From: Edaphochlamys debaryana
Taxonomy: Eukaryota; Chlorophyta; Chlorophyceae; Chlamydomonadales
Direction: 5' to 3'
Length of the DNA stretch: 64,000 nt
Assembly (NCBI GenBank): GCA_016858145.1
Contig: JAEHOE010000125.1
Coordinates: 248,001 to 312,000 of the forward strand
The notes under the pieces were generated by a model. The model ran no database searches. It had not been told where the DNA came from and saw only the letters and a program-made list of their open reading frames with translations. Below, piece after piece: positions 55,379 through 64,000 of this stretch (positions are counted from its first letter, which is position 1; each line of letters opens with the position of its first letter). Both the position numbers and the translations under genes were made by a program.

Positions 55379-58300
55379 CTAGGGGGTGACCGTCGTGTAG
55401 GGGGAAGAGGGGTGGCGAGCAGCGGGGGAGCCGTGGGGTGAGGCCGTGTCGAGGCCGTGTCTCAGGGTTGGACCCTGCCCGGGCGGCCTCCTGCGGTCCT
55501 GGGCCTCTCGCAGCACACGGACACCATCTAAATGGAAGTGTAGCTCGACAGGGGGGTTGCTGCGTGGCGAGAAAGCTGCTGGCACAGCTTGGAATGGCAG
55601 AATTGCGCGGAAGATGGCTAGGCACCCATAGTGGTATCCTCGCCCTCCTACGTGGAGCCAGCGCAGCAGGGGCTCTATGAAGACCAGGAACAGGACTGGT
55701 GATAGCGTATCTCCTTGGATGGTGCCTCTCTCCAGGTCTATGGGGGCCGTGGTGCCGTGTTCTGTGTGTATGCGTGTGCGGGCTTGGCTGTATAGGTCCC
55801 GAACTACCTCGGTTAGGTCAATCGGCAGGCCCAGGTCGTACATGACCTGGTATAAGCGGTCATGGTCCACCGTGTTGAGCGCTGCGCTGAAGTCGACGTA
55901 GAGGACATAGAGGTCGCGGCATGTGCAGCCGGCATCCTCGAGGGCCCGCACTACGTTTTGGAGCTGCCTGGAGGTGTTGCAGTATTTTCGAAACCCAACC
56001 TGTGCGGCGGATATCAGCTGCAGCGAGTCTGCTGCGCCGCCAATGCTGGTGGTTATGAGGCTGGTGTACAGTTTGTACAGCGTATTGGCTAGGGCAATCG
56101 GTCGCTTGTTCTTGAGTAGCGTAGGGTCCCCGTCCTTTGGTAGCAGCACTGTGGTGGACTCGGTCCAGGCCTTGGGCGTTTTGGCTTGAACGTACATGAC
56201 TATAAATAGGTCGTGTATGGTGCACTGCAGGTCTGCTGGTAGGCACTGCAGCAGCTCGTTTGGTATGCCGTCTGGCCCAGGGGCTTTTGATCTGGCGAGG
56301 TGCTGTACACATGTGTTAAAAGCGGCTTTATCTGCCATGGCTCCCAGCAGCGAGTGCTGGGTGGGGTCTGCGGCCCTTGTGAGGGTAAAGCGGTCTGTGG
56401 CGTTTGCCCTTTCAAAGGGGTACCCCCGCTTGGTGTCGCTGGGTAAGAAGGCCCCAGTGCGCCTTCGGCCATTGACCGGTTGTGCCATGCGCCAGAAGTA
56501 CTCTCTGACTGCTTCCAAGATGTCTGGGGGAGCTGTGCACATGTGTGTTCCGTCCGGGTGCTGGACAGCTGGGAGGCCCCGTTCCAGTTCCTCGCTGGCC
56601 GCGTTGAAGATTTTCTTGTGGGCTCTGCTGGGTCGTGTTGCAAGTTCGACTTGAGCTTGTTTCCTGGCTTTGGCTTGTCTTTCGCTTATGTCTTTTGAGG
56701 CCTTTTCCTTGAGTTCCTTGTTGGCGGCTTTGAGTTCTGTGCGGAGCTCCGCCACCTGTTTGGTTGGGGCACCTTGGTACCCTTTCTCTGCTTCAAGGCC
56801 GCAGGTCTTGAGGTGTTCTCCAAGAGTGCGTTTCAGTTCCTCTTGCTTTTCGTGTAGGCGAGCATACGCCTTGGTAGTTGCGCGTGTGGGGCGGAGCCCG
56901 TTCACGGCAGGCTTTCTGGGGCATAATTCGTACAGCATGTCGTAGTATGCAGCCAGCTCCCCAATTGTTCCGTTGGTCCCTGCTAGTATTGAGGCGGCAT
57001 GTTCTATGTCGATGCTGGTAATTGCAGGGTGCTGCCTTAGGTCCTTGAGCATTTCGCAAGCAGGGTATGCGGCCGAGTCCCCCTCGTGTCTGGCGATAGC
57101 TTGCCGTACAACGTCCACGGCTGTGGCCAGGGCGTGCCTCAATGTTTGTGTCGCGGCAGAGCATGGTTGGGCAAGCATTTTTGCAGCTGCGGCTTTCAGT
57201 GTACCAGCACTAACGGGCAGCCTGACATTCCGCCAGGGGCTGGCTTCTTGTTTGTTTGGCATCGGGGCAGGGATTGTCTCGGGCGTCTCCCATAGGCGGA
57301 TTGATGCCGCCGGTAACTTGACGACTAAGGCCTGGTGATCAAACAGTCCGCCCAGGTTGAGTGCTTCCTCTGTGATCAACCATGCGCCGGCCAATGCCGT
57401 TTCCAGGGCTCTGTGTGTTGCTGGTGACAGGAGGATATCGTCGATCCGGCTGTAGTGCGTACCAGCCCCCGCTTTCGTTTGCATGTATATCCATGCGCGT
57501 TGCCCTTCGTCCATTGTGGCGGGGCGGAGTCGTGTGCGTTGTAGCCAGGATTGGTGCTCCCTGTCCACCGTGTATGTGTTGTTGGGGCATCGGTCTGCGG
57601 GCTTTGCCACGGCGTTCATATCTCCCGCTACCAGGAGGTGTGCTCCAGCTTCTGTGGCTGTCTGGTTCTGTTCCTGGCAGTAGTTGTATATGGCTAGCCG
57701 CAGGGGCATGTCGTCTGTTGGGACGTACACCCCTATCACGTGAAGTGGTGGCGCGTTGTGGAGGAGCTTGCGTAACCAACCCGTCCTGTCGCGAATTTTG
57801 GTTTCTGTCAGGACTGCTATGCTGGGTCCCCCTTCCGGCCCTCCAAACAACCGTTGTATGTTCTCGATGACGGATAGCTGGTTGGCCCATGCTCCCCTCA
57901 CATTGTGTGTTATGATGCTGAGGATAGGGCCGGGGTGTACCGGGTTTCTGTTTTGCGCATCGTCTCTTGCGGGTTGTGTTGGTGGTGTCTCCGTTTCGGT
58001 ATTGTACCGTGGGTTTCCTGCCGGCGCGGGGAGCTGCTTAGCTTTGGCCTTGCGCCTTTTGTTCCTGTGTCCCGTCTGGGTTTCCGCGAACCCCGCCCCT
58101 TCGTGTGGCCCCGCAGCACGTCTTTGTGGTGGCGCCGCTTGATGGTTAGCATGCGCAGGGGGGGTGACGTTGGCGAGGCCTCCAAGGCTTTGTTGGGCCC
58201 CTGCGGACTCGGCGGGCGCCATGAGGTGCCAATGGATTTCGCCCTCCACGTGTAGCCAGTCGCTTTCAGACATGGGGACTGGTTTGTCACGTAGAGAGTC

Positions 58301-59719
58301 GAGCAGTACCCATCGGCCGTGCAATTCCCTTATGGCGTAGGTGTGCGCCCGTGTGTTGCTGTGGACTGTGAAGCCGAAGTTCCGTACCACCATAGGCAGG
58401 CTCTCGAGCACTTCGTCTCTTCCCTGTCCTCCTGGGAGCGTTGCTACCTGTCTGGAGATTAATCGTAGGTCCTCCCCATAGTCGCCTAGTGCTTTGGCGT
58501 TATGGTAGGTGTAGTGGTTGCGGACCTGTGTACTGAAGTAGCCGGTTTCGTTGTACGAATTCGTCCAGAGGGTGCGCTGGTCGTCTGTGCCCCTCTCCGT
58601 GAGGTCCGCTGTTACGTTTCGCATGTATGCTATCACATGTGCTGGGTCCAGCAGCCGTGTCTGAAGCAGGTTATTTATGGACAGGATCTCGCAGAAGCCT
58701 TGCCCACTTCCTTGTTTCTCATGGTACGTGGTGCGTGGTGGGTCGTTCACAATCGCGCTCCAGTTGATAGGCCTGGTGGGCAGGCCTTGCAGTGGTTGTA
58801 TGTACAGGCGTGTGGTTGTGTTCCGCTGTGTGCGTGCCCCTCGGAGCTGCGGGGGGCCACTCTCTTGGGCTGCGGCATTTGGATTGTCGAGGTAGATAGC
58901 ACGGACGGTTGGCCCACCAATCACTAGCATGAGCAGTATGGACACGGTGGCGATGATGTACAGGATCGAGGGTATCACGGTTTTGGCTGCGTGTGCTGCC
59001 CGTACCAGCACTTGCGTGGTGCGAATTGCCAGCCACGTGGCGGTGAGTGTGATACATGTGTACGCCACTGCCTCCCAGCACAGGGGTTGCGAGCAGGCAG
59101 TGAGTCCCATCGTACAGAGGGCAAGAATAAAGAGGCAAGTGGCAGAGCCTAGGCGGACTGGCAGGCTCGTTCCGGTGGCAGGGTTTGGCCCGCGGTGCGG
59201 CTTGTTTGCATTCGCGTTGGTGCGGGCAGATCGGATGTTCAGGCCGTGGATGAAGCCAGTGGCATAGGAGCCTGCCACCGTGAGCCTCCAGTAGGCTATC
59301 ACCTTTCCTGGGAGGGCCGCGATGCTAGCACAGACTAAGCAGGCTAAGGCGACCATGTAAACGGGCAGGCTGGCGAGGTTTCCCGCGCCGTAGTGCAGCA
59401 GCGCGTCGGCTCCCCAAACGCACGCCCAGGTAGCACACATGATCCCGGCGAGCACCCACTGGGAGGAAACGTGGTAAGCCACTTTCACGATTAGCGCACT
59501 GGGGTCACGAGTGTTTGCGCGGTACAGCGCCCCCCTCAGGAGTCCTTGCGTGTAAGTGAGGGCGGCTAGGGCAGGGGTTGAGCAGGCTGTCCAGACATAG
59601 GCAGCGGCTGAGTAGGGCAGCACCTGCAGGAGTGGCGGGATTATCACAATGCCGAGGGCCAGCAGAGCTATGCAAGTGCCGCGCACCCACTCGTAGAGGG
59701 GTTGCCCTGCTGTGCTCAT
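55379..59719 (-). CDS. LINE polyprotein: membrane region, Josephin-like protease, AP endonuclease, partial RT
   Basis: Residues counted from ATG 59,719 (1,446 aa; frame open upstream to 59,951). Residues 10-270: about seven hydrophobic segments (e.g. GTCIALLALGIVIIPPLLQV; SILYIIATVSILLMLVIGG). Residues 332-500: Josephin-like cysteine protease, YHEKQGSGQGFCEILSINNL then NETGYFSTQV then RAHTYAIRELHGRWVLLDSL, with Cys343, His459 and Asp474 in the catalytic positions. Residues 600-805: AP endonuclease, with HN (Asn606), TET (Glu639), GDMN (Asp700), SRIDDIL (Asp760) and FDH in place of the usual SDH. Residues 945-1035: coiled coil. Residues 1115-1360: reverse transcriptase, with SKAPGPDGIPNELL, motif A YVDFSAALNTVDHDRL (Asp1276) and motif B RGTIQGDTLSPVLF. 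After GGRGYHYGCL the sequence diverges and no YADD-type motif C is present, so the polymerase should be inactive. No RNase H or zinc knuckle was seen. Confidence 0.85.
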   Translation of the reverse strand: MSTAGQPLYEWVRGTCIALLALGIVIIPPLLQVLPYSAAAYVWTACSTPALAALTYTQGLLRGALYRANTRDPSALIVKVAYHVSSQWVLAGIMCATWACVWGADALLHYGAGNLASLPVYMVALACLVCASIAALPGKVIAYWRLTVAGSYATGFIHGLNIRSARTNANANKPHRGPNPATGTSLPVRLGSATCLFILALCTMGLTACSQPLCWEAVAYTCITLTATWLAIRTTQVLVRAAHAAKTVIPSILYIIATVSILLMLVIGGPTVRAIYLDNPNAAAQESGPPQLRGARTQRNTTTRLYIQPLQGLPTRPINWSAIVNDPPRTTYHEKQGSGQGFCEILSINNLLQTRLLDPAHVIAYMRNVTADLTERGTDDQRTLWTNSYNETGYFSTQVRNHYTYHNAKALGDYGEDLRLISRQVATLPGGQGRDEVLESLPMVVRNFGFTVHSNTRAHTYAIRELHGRWVLLDSLRDKPVPMSESDWLHVEGEIHWHLMAPAESAGAQQSLGGLANVTPPAHANHQAAPPQRRAAGPHEGAGFAETQTGHRNKRRKAKAKQLPAPAGNPRYNTETETPPTQPARDDAQNRNPVHPGPILSIITHNVRGAWANQLSVIENIQRLFGGPEGGPSIAVLTETKIRDRTGWLRKLLHNAPPLHVIGVYVPTDDMPLRLAIYNYCQEQNQTATEAGAHLLVAGDMNAVAKPADRCPNNTYTVDREHQSWLQRTRLRPATMDEGQRAWIYMQTKAGAGTHYSRIDDILLSPATHRALETALAGAWLITEEALNLGGLFDHQALVVKLPAASIRLWETPETIPAPMPNKQEASPWRNVRLPVSAGTLKAAAAKMLAQPCSAATQTLRHALATAVDVVRQAIARHEGDSAAYPACEMLKDLRQHPAITSIDIEHAASILAGTNGTIGELAAYYDMLYELCPRKPAVNGLRPTRATTKAYARLHEKQEELKRTLGEHLKTCGLEAEKGYQGAPTKQVAELRTELKAANKELKEKASKDISERQAKARKQAQVELATRPSRAHKKIFNAASEELERGLPAVQHPDGTHMCTAPPDILEAVREYFWRMAQPVNGRRRTGAFLPSDTKRGYPFERANATDRFTLTRAADPTQHSLLGAMADKAAFNTCVQHLARSKAPGPDGIPNELLQCLPADLQCTIHDLFIVMYVQAKTPKAWTESTTVLLPKDGDPTLLKNKRPIALANTLYKLYTSLITTSIGGAADSLQLISAAQVGFRKYCNTSRQLQNVVRALEDAGCTCRDLYVLYVDFSAALNTVDHDRLYQVMYDLGLPIDLTEVVRDLYSQARTRIHTEHGTTAPIDLERGTIQGDTLSPVLFLVFIEPLLRWLHVGGRGYHYGCLAIFRAILPFQAVPAAFSPRSNPPVELHFHLDGVRVLREAQDRRRPPGQGPTLRHGLDTASPHGSPAARHPSSPYTTVTP

Positions 59720-59953
59720 GCAGCCGGCCGCTGCAAGCGCCCCTAGCAAAGCGAGTTTCCAGACCCGGGGGCCATTGCAACCAGTGGTGATAAGGAAGTT
59801 TATGATGCTCTGCGGGAGGAGCGGTAGGCACAGCCAGGGCAGCGCTGCAATTACTTGGGCAGCGTCGGCTAGTAGTGTGCCAGGGGCAGGGGTTGGGTTG
59901 GTGTGCTTACATTTTCCATAGCAGGTGTTGCGGCCCTTTCCCGTGTGGGCTCA
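55379..59953 (-). mobile_element. LINE-type non-LTR retrotransposon copy
   Basis: The extent given is the open frame, from the upstream in-frame stop at 59,951-59,953 to the frame's stop at 55,379. The order endonuclease then reverse transcriptase in one frame, with an AP-type endonuclease, is that of L1-like LINEs. The copy is probably incomplete. There is no ATG in the first 78 codons of the open frame, so the 5' part may be truncated, and the polymerase lacks its C motif at the 3' end. Base composition is lower in GC and codon use differs from the flanking host genes. Confidence 0.85.
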
Positions 59954-60650
59954 TATGATAGCCGAAAGGTCACAGAGTAATGTTGAACTCGGTGATTGTG
60001 CGGGGCGCAGGGAATGCCGCTCAGTGGGACCTTCCATACTCAGCATTCAGGGAAATAGAAAATAGAAATGGGTACCCCGGGGCCGTGCCCTCTGGACTAA
60101 GCGCGGTGATGCCCAGCCGGCCGGTGCCTCCCAGCCCGCACGTTTTGGTGCCCCCCTCGCAAGCTCGTCAAACCTCATGCCTCACACGCCCCCATGCCCA
60201 GGCAACGTGAATGCACATACAGACCTAGGACGCTGGCGGGCGAGGCGAAAGGGGTAACGGGTAGGGTCCGAGGGGGGCCCAAGCGGGGGCCAGCGAACCG
60301 GCACTCCAGCGGTCCCTTGCGCCTGACCGCGTCAAGTCCGGAGGTTGGTCCCTCCAGACCGCAATCCCGCGGCACCTGTGGGCCTCAACCGACTCCTGAC
60401 AATAGCTGGCAGCATACAAGCGGTGCCTGCTGCGTAATCGTGCTCCTCCTCCCCACCCCGACCCCGGCGTGATTGCTGAGCCCCCTCCCTCCTCCCCCCC
60501 GTCCGCCGATGTAGGTCGGATGCCCTTCCAGGCTGGCGGCATGTCGTGCGCGTTCCCACACGTGAGCCCTCGGTTGCTGGCTCACCGTGACGTTAGCAGT
60601 TCGGTAGCAGTGGCGATGCGTGACGCATGTTCGACCGGGAAGCGCTTAAC

Positions 60651-60953
60651 GGGAGGACGGCTAGGGAGGATTGTGAGGGGTGGGAGGACTGGGACGGCGG
60701 GACGCTGGGGAGGACTGGGAGGGCGGCGTCCTGTGAGGACCGGGAAGGTTGGGAGGGATGGGAGGCGACCCAAGCAGGCCCATGATCCAAGCCAATGTGC
60801 CTGTTCCCTGGCCCGCACGTCGGCCCGCCCCGCCTTGTGGAATGGGAGGGACTGGGAGGACAGATGGGGTTGGGAGGTTTGGGATGCCCGGGTGCAGGGT
60901 AGGTGAAGGTGCCGGGCGGTGCAGAAGGGCTGGGAGGACGGCTAGGGAGGATT
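60651..60953. repeat. Direct 22-bp repeats around GGGAGGACTGGGA motifs
   Basis: Two identical 22-bp copies begin GGGAGGACGGCTAGGGAGGA at 60,651 and 60,932. Several GGGAGGACTGGGA-like units lie between them. Confidence 0.85.
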
Positions 60954-61514
60954 CGTGCATATCCCATAAAGCGACCAAGCCCCCAAGCGTCTCGTGGCTG
61001 GCACGTTCCTGGGTGCAAAGAGCATGTCTTCATCGAACAGCCTTCTCCCCAACGCATTCCACCATCGCCATCTTCCTACTGCAAAAGCTGATAGGAGCCT
61101 AGTGCAGGTCGCCGCGAGGAAGCGTCGCGCCCGGGCTCCGGATAGCACGTGTATGATCCACGAGGTGTCCGGAGTCGGTGGTGGCCCTCAAGTCCCGCCG
61201 GAGTGCAGCTCGGCGTGGCCTCTCTCCAGACTTACCGCTGACAGGCCATTCAGCCGGTTGCCCCTCAGCCAGCACGTCCTGGCCCCCCGCCCCCACAGCG
61301 TATTGAACCTTACGACCCTGCATGCACAGTGCCCAAGCAGACGGGATACACATATGAACCAGGGGAAAGGGGTAAGGGAGAGGGTCTGACGGGGTCCTGG
61401 GAAACGGTGGGTTGACGTGCTGTTGCTCGGTGCTACTCGTCCGGATTGGTCAGCATGTCGGCAGCGCTCCTGGTCCTCCCAGAACACCGCCCTCCCAGCG
61501 TCCCGTCCCAGTCC
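60686..61514. repeat. Inverted repeat pair (about 45-55 bp arms, 730 bp apart)
   Basis: 60,686-60,741 reads GGACTGGGACGGCGGGACGC..., GAGGGCGG, GAGGACC. The reverse complement of 61,471-61,514 reads GGACTGGGACGGGACGCTGG, GAGGGCGG, GAGGACC. The arms differ by small insertions. This could be the ends of a short non-autonomous element. Confidence 0.6.
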
Positions 61515-62134
61515 TCTGCACTGTTTCCGGATGGGTGGGGTCCCTGCTTGCCAGCCACCCTATCCGGACCGCCCTGCCAGCACCTCCTCTCTCCACCCCT
61601 CGCAGCGATGGGTCGTCTCTGCTGTACGGCCCTCAACGCGTGGTCTTTACTGACGTCCGCCCCACTTGCTGCCCTCTTTAGGGTCTTCTGTGCAGTCTCT
61701 GGCGGCTCCTGGGCTTGCTGTTGCGTCATCTGCCGTCGCCCTGGCGTGATGCGTGTTCGATTGCTGACTCCAACTCCCCGTGTCTGCCACAGCGCTTCTC
61801 CCTTCGCGTTCAGGTCTGTATGGTGATGGTGGGCGGGGCCGGGACTCTACGGGTATCGTGCTCGTGGTAGCGCGTCCAGGTAACATGCTCCAGGTAACGC
61901 GTCCAGATAACCTCCCGATACGCCGCCTAGCAGGACACCGTCTTCTGCGCATCGACAGCGCATGGCCCGGGCACCTTATGTCTGGCGGCCTCGGTGTCCG
62001 CGCTGAGGAGGGCTTCTGCTGGTCTGCGAGGCCTGGCCTGCTGGGAGCGAGGCGGCAGGGGGCGGTTGACGACGACGTGGTGCCAACCTCGCTCGGCAAC
62101 AGCTGCCTGGGAGCAGTAGCTTACACCTCGCTTC

Positions 62135-63192
62135 ATGGGATTCAATGGTGACGTCCCGCGATTTGGGCCCTTGGCCGGAGGATGGGCCGAAAAGGGTTTC
62201 GTCGCGGTCCGCCCGGGCGTTCGCCAACAAACGGCCGACCACAGTAAGAACTATACTGGCCTATTGGTGGTGTAGGGGGGGTAGGAGGCCCTGCCAACTA
62301 GCGCGCCCTGGCCGAACTTATGACCGTAGCATAGCTGACGTCCTGTGGATGTGATCGCCTTGCAGGTGACGCTGTGGTCGACCCGCCCCAGCCAGACACT
62401 GATCGCACCACACCGGATGCGAACTCCCTGGACCCGCTCAGCAAACGTATCTACATACCTGCGGCATTGGAGGACGTCACCAACCGTCCCGCCGTGGCAA
62501 AGGCCCTCTTCCTTCAGCAGGGCGCGTTTTTGGGTGAGTGCTGCAGTGAACACGCAAACATGCTGGAGTGACGAGTGGTGTATGAGTGGTGCCTGATGCG
62601 TGTGCTGCACGTGCAGATCTGGAGCGCCGAATAAAGGAACTCTGGGGGAGCTGCGTCCAAGTGCCAGGGCTGTTGCTCGTATAATCAGTCTGCCCCAGCC
62701 ACATGGCCCCTCTGGCGAGTTGCCCAAGCCCTGGCAGATTGGTTGACGCTGCATCGGACCTGCGGGGTGGGCGATCTGGTGGCGTGCTCCCTGAGCAGCG
62801 CACCAGAGCTGGTTGCTTTGATGCGCTTCCTCCGCGGGATGCTTGTTGCAGTGGAGGTTACTGAGTTTGGCATTCATCTGGACAGCCGCCTTGCTGCGGT
62901 GCTGTGTTACACACAAGGTACATGGCGCATGGAGGTGTTTGCACTGCTAGCTGTTGTGGTTAATGCAGGGAGTCCGGCACTGCCCAGACTGGCTGCGGAT
63001 TGGGGTCCGGTGAGGGCAGGTGGCCATGGCCTGGGTTGTGGTGCCAACTGATGAGGCCTCTGACCGCCTGCGGCTCTCCTCCCGTGCATGTGCGCAGAAG
63101 GCGTGACGGCTACGGTGGGGATGGTCGAAGCCTCAATGCCGTGGTCGAACCCGCGGCCGCCCACCGGGAAAAGGACGTGGCGATCGACGTGA
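62135..63192 (+). CDS. Small orphan protein, probable alternative splicing
   Basis: Phase-consistent exons 62135-62243, 62366-62533, 62699-62917 and 63098-63192 give 196 residues. It starts MGFNGDVPRFGPLAGGWAEK and includes LDPLSKRIYIPAALEDVTNR, VAKALFLQQGAFL, then VAQALADWLTLHRTCGVGDL and VALMRFLRGMLVAVEVTEF. It ends EGVTATVGMVEASMPWSN... with TGA at 63,190. A further exon at 62617-62684 also joins exon 2 in phase (DLERRIKELWGSCVQVPGLL) and ends in TAA, giving a 114-residue form. I recognise no domain. The middle part could be helical. No TGTAA signal was found downstream within the window. Confidence 0.5.
62617..62684 (+). other. Candidate alternative terminal exon of the small orphan gene
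   Basis: The acceptor GCACGTGCAG precedes a 68-bp exon in phase 1 after exon 2, reading DLERRIKELWGSCVQVPGLL plus LV and TAA. No donor inside it gives the phase needed to join the next exon, so it would be terminal. Confidence 0.35.
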
Positions 63193-64000
63193 CAGGCTGA
63201 CTGCAGATGGCAGGCTGACGGTCGCTGCCGATAGGAGGGCGCACCATGCACACTTGGGGTCACGTGCCTCCCTTGGCGAGGTGAGCCAACGCTGTGCCGC
63301 ACCTTTGCTGCTATCTTAAGCTTCACTTCCCGGTCATCTGACGCCCAACGCCTCTCTCACATGCATGATGACTACGGCAATGCTGATGTAGATGAAGTAA
63401 GCCACTTATGTGAGAATCTTGTGGCGCGTGCGTGCAAGTGCGGGTGGGTGTATCAGGCGAGACGGAGACGTGTTGGCCCTCTCGTGTGACGCAGTGCACC
63501 CGACCGCCGAGGGTTGGGTACGAGCCAAATACCAACAGCGACATGGAGGCCACCTGTGCGGGCAGGAAGCCCCTGCAAAAGAGGCAGGAACGCGCAGCCA
63601 CCCGGGCACAGGCAAGCAGGGTGGTGCATGCACGACTTGCTTATGACACGACGGGGCCAGCCTAATCATGTCGTCCCAACCGTAGGGCGCCCGCCCCAAA
63701 CGTGTGCAGTATGACCCCCGGGTTGGAAATGATTCGGACAACAAGCGTCATGGCGGACAACGCAAGCGGAAGCTTGATGTGGCATGCAACGTATAGGTGT
63801 ACAATGAATAGGCGCAGGCACGATTGAGAGACAATCGCTTAGAGGATACGGAGAGAACAGGCACGGGCCTGGTGTTACGCATTATCGTACCTTGGGGTGC
63901 GGCTCGGCAGGAAAGGTGCCCTGCCCCGAGCCTGTCCCTCACATTCTGGCCGGCATGCGACGTATTGGAATGCCAGTAGTAGGCGCGAGCGCAACTGGGT
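63193..64000. other. Right edge of the window, no gene seen
   Basis: Presumed 3' UTR and intergenic DNA. No exon chain, RNA gene or repeat could be supported. Confidence 0.35.

Larger units (their letters stand above)
59954..62134. other. Repeat-rich non-coding stretch
   Basis: No exon chain was supported. It contains direct 22-bp repeats at 60,651 and 60,932 and an inverted pair at 60,686-60,741 / 61,471-61,514. Part of it is presumably the promoter region of the small gene at 62,135. Confidence 0.4.

Overview
This is a nuclear segment from a volvocine green alga of the Chlamydomonas / Gonium / Volvox type. The DNA is very GC-rich, genes are split by many short introns with GTGAGT/GTGGGT/GTGCGT donors, TGTAA poly(A) signals follow several genes, and proteins carry long Ala/Gly/Pro runs. 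An extracellular SRCR protein with a hydroxyproline-type proline-rich linker fits the same group. Species cannot be fixed from sequence alone. Exon models were built by hand and checked for reading phase.

Layout. 1-5.7 kb: two minus-strand genes, a MYND zinc-finger protein and a small CFAP97-like protein, plus two related plus-strand peptide fragments. 6.0-12.6 kb: one long plus-strand AP2-domain gene (15 exons, 1,189 codons). 14.8-21.7 kb: a minus-strand CLC chloride channel/exchanger with two CBS domains, converging on the AP2 gene. 22.9-39.5 kb: a giant minus-strand coiled-coil protein gene. 40.5-42.8 kb: a minus-strand secreted protein with two SRCR domains (6 exons, 518 aa).

From about 43 kb the window becomes repeat-rich. 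43.5-46.4 kb is a structure with two ~600-bp imperfect inverted arms around a 1.7-kb core. 47.2-50.8 kb is a plus-strand gene (15 exons, 493 aa, signal peptide) that looks like a secretory-pathway glycosyltransferase; its first intron holds a 120-bp tandem repeat. 51.9-53.2 kb holds a gene remnant whose last coding part, stop codon and poly(A) signal are duplicated in a 313-bp tandem repeat. 54.3-54.6 kb is a 54-bp minisatellite.

55.4-59.95 kb is the most striking item: a minus-strand LINE-type retrotransposon reading frame. One open frame joins a multi-span membrane region, a Josephin-like cysteine-protease domain, an AP-type endonuclease and a reverse transcriptase that has lost its motif C. 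60-62 kb is non-coding repeats. 62.1-63.2 kb carries a small plus-strand gene of unknown function with a probable alternative exon.

The genes do not form a pathway. This is ordinary eukaryotic gene order with a repeat-rich right half. The strongest candidates for undescribed biology are the membrane/Josephin LINE polyprotein, the long-arm inverted element, the CLC protein with an altered selectivity motif, and the glycosyltransferase gene with micro-exons.
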